Assembly: GCF_001922585.1 (NCBI RefSeq) | Contig: NZ_MRBS01000001.1 | Span: 62,001-126,000, forward strand | Direction: 5' to 3' | Source: Pantoea sp. 1.19 | GTDB lineage: Bacteria > Pseudomonadota > Gammaproteobacteria > Enterobacterales > Enterobacteriaceae | Length of the DNA: 64,000 nt | Shown: one piece after another, positions 57,813-64,000 of the stretch | How positions within the stretch are numbered: the first letter of the stretch is position 1 | How the letters are laid out: each line of letters begins with the position of its first letter | Translations under genes and position numbers: made by a program | The notes under the pieces: model-generated | Database searches by the model: none | Told to the model about the DNA's origin: nothing | What the model saw: the letters and a program-made list of their open reading frames with translations, nothing else

Positions 57813-59084
57813 ATGACAGACAAGCGCAAAGACGGTTCAGGTAAGTTGCTGTACTGCTCTTTCTGCGGCAAAAGCCAGCATGAAGTGCGCAAGCTGATTG
57901 CCGGGCCGTCAGTGTATATCTGCGATGAGTGCGTTGATCTATGCAACGACATCATTCGCGAAGAGATTAAAGAGGTTGCGCCGCATCGCGAGCGTAGCGC
58001 ACTGCCGACGCCCCATGAAATCCGTCACCATCTTGATGACTATGTGATTGGTCAGGAGCGCGCGAAGAAAGTGCTGGCAGTAGCGGTGTACAACCACTAC
58101 AAACGCCTGCGCAATGGTGATACCAGCAACGGCGTCGAGCTGGGGAAAAGTAACATCCTGCTGATCGGTCCGACCGGCAGCGGTAAAACTCTGCTGGCGG
58201 AAACGCTGGCGCGCCTGCTTGACGTGCCGTTCACCATGGCAGATGCCACCACGCTGACCGAAGCTGGTTACGTGGGTGAAGATGTCGAAAATATTATCCA
58301 GAAGCTGCTGCAGAAATGTGACTACGATGTGCAAAAGGCGCAGCGTGGGATTGTCTACATCGATGAGATAGACAAAATCTCTCGCAAGTCAGATAACCCT
58401 TCGATCACCCGGGACGTATCCGGCGAAGGTGTACAGCAGGCGCTGCTGAAGCTGATTGAAGGCACCGTTGCCGCCGTTCCGCCGCAGGGCGGGCGTAAGC
58501 ATCCGCAGCAGGAGTTCTTGCAGGTCGATACCTCCAAGATTCTGTTTATCTGCGGCGGTGCGTTTGCCGGTCTCGATAAGGTCATCGCCCAGCGCGTGGA
58601 CACCGGTTCCGGGATTGGCTTTGGCGCGTCGGTGAAGGGCCAGTCGCAAAAAGCGACCGAGGGCGAGCTGCTGTCACAGGTGGAGCCGGAAGATCTGATT
58701 AAGTTTGGTCTGATCCCGGAATTCATTGGCCGTTTGCCGGTGGTTGCTACCCTCAACGAGCTGAGTGAAGAAGCCCTGATTCAGATCCTGCGTGAGCCGA
58801 AAAATGCGCTCACCAAGCAGTACCAGGCGCTGTTCGGGCTGGAAGGCGTTGAGCTGGAGTTTCGCGATGAGGCGCTGAACGCCATCGCTAAAAAGGCCAT
58901 GTCGCGCAAAACCGGCGCGCGCGGGCTGCGCTCCATCGTGGAGGGCGCGCTGCTGGAGACCATGTACGATTTGCCGTCCATGGACGATGTCGAAAAAGTG
59001 GTGATTGATGAAAACGTCATTGCCGGCGAATCTGATCCCCTGCTGATTTATGGCAAACACGAAGCGCAAGCCTCTGGCGAATAA
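57813..59084 (+). CDS. clpX: ATP-dependent Clp protease ATP-binding subunit ClpX
   Basis: 423 aa (E. coli 424). AAA+ unfoldase. Zinc-binding domain with Cys15, Cys18, Cys37 and Cys40; Walker A GPTGSGKT starts at residue 119; Walker [21 protein letters not shown] pore-1 loop; sensor and IGF loop region (SGIGFGASV) that docks ClpP. AAGAGGTTAACTG precedes ATG 57813. Ends with a strong terminator. Confidence 0.99.
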   Translation: MTDKRKDGSGKLLYCSFCGKSQHEVRKLIAGPSVYICDECVDLCNDIIREEIKEVAPHRERSALPTPHEIRHHLDDYVIGQERAKKVLAVAVYNHYKRLRNGDTSNGVELGKSNILLIGPTGSGKTLLAETLARLLDVPFTMADATTLTEAGYVGEDVENIIQKLLQKCDYDVQKAQRGIVYIDEIDKISRKSDNPSITRDVSGEGVQQALLKLIEGTVAAVPPQGGRKHPQQEFLQVDTSKILFICGGAFAGLDKVIAQRVDTGSGIGFGASVKGQSQKATEGELLSQVEPEDLIKFGLIPEFIGRLPVVATLNELSEEALIQILREPKNALTKQYQALFGLEGVELEFRDEALNAIAKKAMSRKTGARGLRSIVEGALLETMYDLPSMDDVEKVVIDENVIAGESDPLLIYGKHEAQASGE

Positions 59085-59115
59085 ATAAGCAAGACAATCC
59101 AGTCAGTTAGTTGTA

Positions 59116-59145
59116 AAGGGGGAACAGGTTCCCCCTTCCGTTTTT
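59116..59145 (+). terminator. Intrinsic terminator of clpPX
   Basis: 10-bp perfect stem AAGGGGGAAC / GTTCCCCCTT with AG between, then CCG and TTTTT (59141-59145). Confidence 0.88.
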
Positions 59146-59158
59146 CTGACGTCCAGTC

Positions 59159-59186
59159 ATTGAATATCAGCAATCTGTCCCCATAT
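59159..59186 (+). promoter_or_regulatory. Sigma32 heat-shock promoter of lon
   Basis: ATTGAA (59159-59164), 14-bp spacer, perfect CCCCATAT (59179-59186). Start of transcription would be about 80 bp before lon, consistent with heat control of lon in E. coli. Confidence 0.75.
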
Positions 59187-59272
59187 ACTCAAAAAATACA
59201 TGTTAGGTTGCGTTGCACGACTGACCCAACGCTAACCAACCCCTGGCGGACATTAAACTAAGAGAGAGCTCT

Positions 59273-61627
59273 ATGAATCCTGAGCGTTCTGAACGCATTG
59301 AAATCCCTGTGTTGCCGTTGCGTGACGTAGTGGTTTATCCGCACATGGTGATTCCTTTATTTGTGGGGCGGGAGAAATCTATCCGCTGCCTGGAAGCGGC
59401 AATGGATCACGACAAAAAGATCCTGTTAGTCGCGCAAAAAGAGGCTTCAACGGACGAGCCGGGTATTAACGACCTGTTTTCCGTCGGGACCGTGGCGTCG
59501 ATCCTGCAGATGCTGAAACTGCCTGACGGCACGGTAAAAGTGCTGGTAGAGGGCCTGCAGCGCGCGCACATCACGACGCTCGCCGACAACGGTGACCACT
59601 TCACGGCGCAGGCGGAATACATGAGCTCGCCGGAAATTGATGAACGCGAGCAGGAAGTGCTGGTCCGCACCGCTATCAATCAGTTTGAGGGCTATATCAA
59701 ACTGAACAAAAAGATCCCGCCTGAGGTGCTGACTTCACTGAACAGCATCGATGATGCCGCCCGACTGGCGGATACGGTGGCCGCGCATATGCCGCTGAAG
59801 CTGGCCGACAAACAGTCCGTGCTGGAGATGTCCGACGTTAACGAGCGTCTGGAATACCTGATGGCGATGATGGAGTCAGAAATCGACCTGTTGCAGGTTG
59901 AAAAACGCATCCGCAATCGCGTTAAAAAGCAGATGGAAAAAAGCCAGCGCGAGTACTACCTGAATGAGCAGATGAAGGCCATTCAGAAAGAGCTGGGTGA
60001 AATGGATGATGCGCCGGACGAACACGAAGCGCTGAAGCGCAAGATAGACGAAGCCAAGATGCCGAAAGACGCGCATGAGAAGGCCGAAGCCGAACTGCAG
60101 AAGCTGAAAATGATGTCGCCGATGTCGGCCGAAGCCACCGTGGTACGCGGCTATATTGACTGGATGGTTCAGGTGCCGTGGAACGCGCGCAGCAAGGTCA
60201 AAAAAGATCTGCGCAAAGCGCAGGAGACACTCGACACTGACCACTACGGACTGGAACGCGTTAAAGACCGCATCCTTGAATATCTTGCGGTACAGAGTCG
60301 CGTCAGCAAAATCAAAGGGCCGATCCTGTGTCTCGTGGGACCGCCGGGGGTAGGTAAAACCTCGTTGGGCCAGTCCATTGCGAAAGCTACCGGACGTAAA
60401 TATGTGCGAATGGCGCTGGGTGGCGTGCGTGACGAGGCGGAGATCCGCGGTCACCGCCGTACCTATATTGGTTCCATGCCCGGTAAGCTGATCCAAAAAA
60501 TGGCCAAAGTTGGCGTGAAAAACCCGCTGTTCCTGCTGGATGAAATCGACAAGATGTCATCCGATATGCGCGGCGATCCGGCGTCGGCGCTGCTGGAGGT
60601 GCTGGATCCGGAGCAGAACGTCGCGTTTAACGACCACTATCTGGAAGTGGATTACGATCTGTCTGACGTGATGTTCGTTGCAACGTCTAACTCGATGAAC
60701 ATTCCGGCGCCGCTGCTGGATCGTATGGAAGTGATTCGCCTGTCGGGCTACACCGAAGATGAAAAACTGAACATCGCCAAACAGCACCTGCTGCCGAAAC
60801 AGATTGAGCGTAACGCGCTGAAAAAAGGCGAGCTGACCGTGGATGACAGCGCAATTGTTGGCATCATCCGCTACTACACCCGGGAAGCCGGCGTGCGAAG
60901 CCTGGAGCGTGAACTCTCCAAGCTGTGCCGTAAGGCGGTCAAAACGCTGCTGATGGATAAAACCCTCAAGCACCTGGAAATCAACGGCGACAACCTGAAA
61001 GATTACCTGGGCGTACAGCGCTTTGACTATGGCCGCGCCGACAGTGAAAACCGCGTTGGTCAGGTTACTGGCCTGGCGTGGACCGAAGTGGGCGGCGATC
61101 TGCTGACCATCGAAACGGCCTGCGTGCCGGGCAAGGGCAAACTGACCTACACCGGCTCGCTGGGTGAAGTGATGCAGGAGTCCATTCAGGCGGCGCTGAC
61201 CGTGGTGCGCGCGCGCGCCGAGAAGCTTGGCATCAACGGTGACTTTTACGAAAAACGCGACATCCACGTGCACGTGCCGGAAGGAGCCACGCCGAAGGAT
61301 GGCCCGAGTGCCGGTATTGCAATGTGTACCGCGCTGGTCTCCTGTCTGACCGGTAACCCGGTGCGCGCCGATGTGGCGATGACCGGAGAAATCACCCTGC
61401 GCGGACAGGTGTTACCGATCGGTGGTCTAAAAGAGAAGCTGCTGGCTGCTCACCGCGGCGGCATCAAAACCGTGCTGATCCCGGACGAGAACAAGCGTGA
61501 CCTGGAAGATATTCCGGACAACGTCATCGCCGATCTGGCTATCCATCCGGTGAAGCGCATCGAAGAAGTGCTGGAGCTGGCACTGCAAAATGCGCCTTAC
61601 GGCATGCAGGTTGCCACGGCAAAATAG
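59273..61627 (+). CDS. lon: ATP-dependent protease Lon
   Basis: 784 aa, the E. coli length. Cytosolic AAA+ protease for misfolded and regulatory proteins. N-terminal substrate domain with [20 protein letters not shown]-type opening, long coiled middle ([20 protein letters not shown]), Walker [12 protein letters not shown] near 356, and the Ser/Lys dyad with Ser679 in [11 protein letters not shown] and Lys in [27 protein letters not shown] precedes ATG 59273. Own heat-shock promoter and terminator. Confidence 0.99.
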   Translation: MNPERSERIEIPVLPLRDVVVYPHMVIPLFVGREKSIRCLEAAMDHDKKILLVAQKEASTDEPGINDLFSVGTVASILQMLKLPDGTVKVLVEGLQRAHITTLADNGDHFTAQAEYMSSPEIDEREQEVLVRTAINQFEGYIKLNKKIPPEVLTSLNSIDDAARLADTVAAHMPLKLADKQSVLEMSDVNERLEYLMAMMESEIDLLQVEKRIRNRVKKQMEKSQREYYLNEQMKAIQKELGEMDDAPDEHEALKRKIDEAKMPKDAHEKAEAELQKLKMMSPMSAEATVVRGYIDWMVQVPWNARSKVKKDLRKAQETLDTDHYGLERVKDRILEYLAVQSRVSKIKGPILCLVGPPGVGKTSLGQSIAKATGRKYVRMALGGVRDEAEIRGHRRTYIGSMPGKLIQKMAKVGVKNPLFLLDEIDKMSSDMRGDPASALLEVLDPEQNVAFNDHYLEVDYDLSDVMFVATSNSMNIPAPLLDRMEVIRLSGYTEDEKLNIAKQHLLPKQIERNALKKGELTVDDSAIVGIIRYYTREAGVRSLERELSKLCRKAVKTLLMDKTLKHLEINGDNLKDYLGVQRFDYGRADSENRVGQVTGLAWTEVGGDLLTIETACVPGKGKLTYTGSLGEVMQESIQAALTVVRARAEKLGINGDFYEKRDIHVHVPEGATPKDGPSAGIAMCTALVSCLTGNPVRADVAMTGEITLRGQVLPIGGLKEKLLAAHRGGIKTVLIPDENKRDLEDIPDNVIADLAIHPVKRIEEVLELALQNAPYGMQVATAK

Positions 61628-61658
61628 TGACCTGAGGCAAAAAGCGTGTAAATCAGGG

Positions 61659-61694
61659 GCTGGCAGGTGAAATCGGACTTGCCAGCTTTTTTTT
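61659..61694 (+). terminator. Intrinsic terminator of lon
   Basis: Stem GCTGGCA / TGCCAGC (61659-61665, 61680-61686) and eight T (61687-61694). Confidence 0.92.
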
Positions 61695-61826
61695 GTGCCG
61701 CTAATTTAGAGGGCTGTCGGGTGACTGTATATTGGGTGCGCTGGTTATGAGAGCAGCCCTGACGGTAAAACTGCATCGCCGAGTCGTCTGCTGGCGAGCT
61801 TATTAAAAGAAGAGGGGATGAAGAGA

Positions 61827-62099
61827 GTGAATAAATCACAGTTGATCGACAAAATTGCTGCCAACGCGGACATTTCTAAAGCGGCAGCGGGACGTGTGTT
61901 AGATGCATTTATCGACTCCGTGTCAGAGACTCTGCAAGCCGGTGATGACGTGGCGCTGGTGGGGTTCGGTACCTTTACCGTGCGTGAACGCGCTGCGCGT
62001 ACCGGACGTAACCCGCAAACGGGCAAAGAGATCACCATCGCGGCTGGCAAAGTGCCGGGCTTCCGCGCGGGCAAAGGCCTGAAAGACGCGGTTAATTAA
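61827..62099 (+). CDS. hupB: DNA-binding protein HU-beta
   Basis: 90 aa from GTG 61827, matching E. coli hupB, which also starts with GTG; a frame from ATG 61818 adds only MKR. Nucleoid protein acting as HU-alpha/beta heterodimer. [10 protein letters not shown] start and the DNA-arm signature [21 protein letters not shown] with [16 protein letters not shown] end (split) are intact. AGAGGGGATGAAGAG lies upstream. Between lon and ppiD as in E. coli. Confidence 0.98.
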   Translation: MNKSQLIDKIAANADISKAAAGRVLDAFIDSVSETLQAGDDVALVGFGTFTVRERAARTGRNPQTGKEITIAAGKVPGFRAGKGLKDAVN

Positions 62100-62175
62100 G
62101 CCTCTCTGCGGCAACGGCGCGGCTTTTCTGTTGTCGAATGGAGGATCGTGAGACGGTTCTCATGTAACATACCCG

Positions 62176-62212
62176 GGCACATCACTGTAACGATGTGCCT
62201 TTTTTGTTTTTT
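62176..62212 (+). terminator. Intrinsic terminator after hupB
   Basis: 8-bp perfect stem GGCACATC / GATGTGCC (62176-62183, 62192-62199), then TTTTTTGTTTTTT (62200-62212). Confidence 0.9.
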
Positions 62213-62268
62213 GACCATGGCGCCGCTGGCCGCCTGTCTCCCGGCAGCGGGGTGGGCGCGATGGTCAA
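62211..62268 (+). other. Long hairpin between hupB terminator and ppiD
   Basis: TTGACCAT (62211-62218) pairs with ATGGTCAA (62261-62268); after one mismatch GCGC pairs with GCGC, and inside, CCGCTG (62223-62228) can pair with CAGCGG (62245-62250). It begins in the last T residues of the hupB terminator and ends about 98 bp before ppiD. Not a tRNA and not a REP unit I recognise; could be a ppiD leader structure or part of an undescribed RNA. Confidence 0.5.
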
Positions 62269-62365
62269 CGCAGCAGGCTTCAGCTTTGATCGCGCCTATG
62301 CGATTGCTCCGGGGGAACCGGGCGCGCGAAGCCTACATTCACATACAGCGGAGTGTTGTCACACC

Positions 62366-64000
62366 ATGATGGACAATTTACGCGCGGCGGCGAATCATGT
62401 CGTGCTCAAAATCATACTGGGCCTGATTATCCTGTCCTTTTTGTTGACTGGGGTCATTAACTATCAGTTTGCGGGCGGCGACTATGCGGCCAAGGTAAAC
62501 GGCGAGGAGATCAGCCGGGCGCAACTGGAGCGCGCGGTGGCAACGGAGCGTAATCGTCAGCAGCAGCTGCTCGGGGATCGCTTCTCCGAGCTCGCGGGTA
62601 ATGAGGGCTTTCTGCAGCAGATGCGGCAGCAGGCGCTGGCGCAGTTGGTAGACGAAACCCTGATCGATCAGTATGCCGACAGCCTGAATCTGGCGATCAG
62701 CGATCAGCAGGTCAAACAGGCAATTTTCGAACAGCCGGCGTTTCAAACCAACGGTAAATTCGATAACGCGCGCTATCTTTCCCTGATTGCCAACATCGGC
62801 ATGAATGCCGATCAGTATGCGCAGGCCCTGCGTCAGGATCTGAAAAATCAGCAGCTGGTGCGGGCTATTATGGGCACTGACTTTATGCTGCCGGGTGAAA
62901 CGGCCGCGCTGGCCGCGTTGGTTTCCCAGGAGCGTACGGTACGCGAAGCGGTGATCAACGTTGCGGCACTGGCGGAAAAACAGTCCGTATCAGAAGACGA
63001 GCTGAATAACGCGTGGCAGCAGAATAAAAACAGCTATCTCGCGCCGGAGCAGTTCCGCGTCAGCTACATCATGCTGGATGCCGCCAGCATGCAAAAGCCC
63101 GCCAGCGAAGCGGAGATTCAGAGCTGGTATGACCGTCATCGTCAGGAGTACACCCAGCCTCAGCGGAATCGCTACAGCGTGATTCAGACCAAAACGGAAG
63201 CCGACGCTAACAGCATACTCGAGGCGCTGAAAAACGGCGGCGATTTCGCCGAGCTGGCTAAAACCCGTTCCGTCGATCCGATCACTGCGAAAAAAGGCGG
63301 CGACATGGGCTGGCTGGAGCAGGAAACCACGCCAGATGAGCTGAAAAATGCCGGTCTGACCGAGAAAGGTCAGCTTTCAGGCGCGCTAAAATCCTCCGTC
63401 GGCTACCTGGTGGCGCGCCTCGACGACACGCAGCCTGAGCGCGTCAAACCGCTGAGTGAGGTGCACGATGCGATTGCCGAGCGGGTCAAAGTCGAGAGCG
63501 CCGTCGATGCCTACTATAAGCTGCAGGGCAAAGTGAGCGAAGCGGCCAGCAACGATAATGAATCGCTGCTCGGCGCTGAGCAGGCTGCCGGTGTGAAGCT
63601 GGTTGAGACGCCGTGGTTTAGCCGCGACTCGCTACCGGCGGAGCTGAACTTTAAACCGGTTCAGGACGCCATTTTTAACGGCGCGCTGCTGGGGCAAAAC
63701 GGTGCGCCAGGTCCGAACTCTGACATCATCACCGTCGACGGGGATCGCGCGTTTGTCCTGCGCATCAGCGAGCACAAACCGGAAGCGGTGAGACCGCTGT
63801 CAGAGGTTCGTGATCGGGTGATTACGCAGTTGAAAATGGATAAAGCCCGCCAGCAGGCGCGTCAGGAAGCGGACAAGCTGCTGGCTGAGCTGAAAGCCGG
63901 TAAGGGCGATGCGGTGCTGAGCGACGCCGGCCTCACGCTTTCTGCGCCGAAGACCTTTACCCGCTCGGGTCAGGACAGCTTAACCCAGGCGGTGTTTGAG
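62366..64000 (+). CDS. ppiD: Periplasmic folding chaperone PpiD (3'-truncated by window edge)
   Basis: First 545 codons; E. coli PpiD has 623, so roughly 80 are missing at the right edge. Inner-membrane anchored SurA-like chaperone near the Sec exit. MMDNLRAAANHVVLKIILG start and one membrane helix (residues about 14-34), an N-terminal chaperone region, then a parvulin-type domain about residues 225-355 (PQRNRYSVIQTKTEADA; FAELAKTRSVDP; GGDMGWLEQE). The parvulin domain of PpiD is reported inactive as an isomerase in E. coli. ATG 62366 (ATG 62369 next). Function and position match E. coli hupB-ppiD. Confidence 0.97.
   Translation, partial: MMDNLRAAANHVVLKIILGLIILSFLLTGVINYQFAGGDYAAKVNGEEISRAQLERAVATERNRQQQLLGDRFSELAGNEGFLQQMRQQALAQLVDETLIDQYADSLNLAISDQQVKQAIFEQPAFQTNGKFDNARYLSLIANIGMNADQYAQALRQDLKNQQLVRAIMGTDFMLPGETAALAALVSQERTVREAVINVAALAEKQSVSEDELNNAWQQNKNSYLAPEQFRVSYIMLDAASMQKPASEAEIQSWYDRHRQEYTQPQRNRYSVIQTKTEADANSILEALKNGGDFAELAKTRSVDPITAKKGGDMGWLEQETTPDELKNAGLTEKGQLSGALKSSVGYLVARLDDTQPERVKPLSEVHDAIAERVKVESAVDAYYKLQGKVSEAASNDNESLLGAEQAAGVKLVETPWFSRDSLPAELNFKPVQDAIFNGALLGQNGAPGPNSDIITVDGDRAFVLRISEHKPEAVRPLSEVRDRVITQLKMDKARQQARQEADKLLAELKAGKGDAVLSDAGLTLSAPKTFTRSGQDSLTQAVFE

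Noticed and set aside
62148-62369. 73-aa frame between hupB and ppiD
   Set aside because: Runs across the hupB terminator and the hairpin, lacks a ribosome site and looks non-coding.

Overview
The window is a stretch of GC-rich enterobacterial core chromosome. Gene content and order match the Escherichia coli segment from dgcC-proC through phoBR, sec, rib-nus, cyo and clp-lon to ppiD, almost gene for gene. The proteins are clearly homologous to E. coli proteins but diverged, and E. coli genes such as mak, araJ, malZ, tsx and yajD are absent. This points to Enterobacterales outside Escherichia, perhaps Erwiniaceae (Pantoea, Mixta or Erwinia-like). The genus is an inference. I see no prophage, insertion sequence, integron, CRISPR array, rRNA or tRNA gene.

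Layout: (1) 1-6.9 kb: the 3' end of a diguanylate cyclase (dgcC), then lpxO, proC, yaiI, a DUF2076 gene, aroL-yaiA-aroM, ppnP and rdgC. (2) 7-11.9 kb: sbcDC nuclease, transcribed leftward. (3) 12-16.3 kb: a phoB-phoR operon behind a clear Pho box, extended by a PstS-like phosphate-binding protein; then a MetE-like methyltransferase behind a possible MetJ operator. (4) 16.7-23.8 kb: brnQ, two tandem ProY-type permeases, a YbdG/MscM-type channel, a 2-Cys peroxiredoxin with an OxyR-like site, and acpH. (5) 23.8-29.3 kb: queA-tgt-yajC-secD-secF. (6) 29.3-34.1 kb: yajI, then nrdR-ribD-ribE-nusB-thiL-pgpA. (7) 34.1-38.2 kb, leftward: yajO and xseB-ispA-dxs. (8) 38.4-47 kb: thiI, yajL/panE, yajQ, then a divergent pair (sigma54 activator and aldehyde dehydrogenase) with a recognisable sigma54 promoter and activator-type dyads, and yajR. 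(9) 47-54.5 kb, leftward: cyoABCDE, ampG, yajG. (10) 54.7-64 kb: bolA, tig, clpP-clpX, lon, hupB and the first 545 codons of ppiD.

The genes fall into working groups: aromatic and proline biosynthesis, phosphate sensing, queuosine and Sec translocation, riboflavin/thiamin/isoprenoid precursors, aerobic respiration, and proteostasis (Tig, ClpXP, Lon, PpiD). Accessory content sits at a few junctions of the otherwise conserved backbone: dgcC/proC, yaiI/aroL, phoR/brnQ, the malZ slot, and yajQ/yajR.

I did not find a wholly new system. The most useful leads are a GGDEF signature changed to GVDEF, a PstS-like third gene in the phoBR unit, the aldehyde dehydrogenase/sigma54 regulator module with its sites, an OxyR-type site at the peroxiredoxin, an unusually long Gln-rich SbcC, a recurring class of perfect hairpins without T-tracts at gene ends, an orphan terminator upstream of bolA that could end a small RNA, and a long hairpin between hupB and ppiD.
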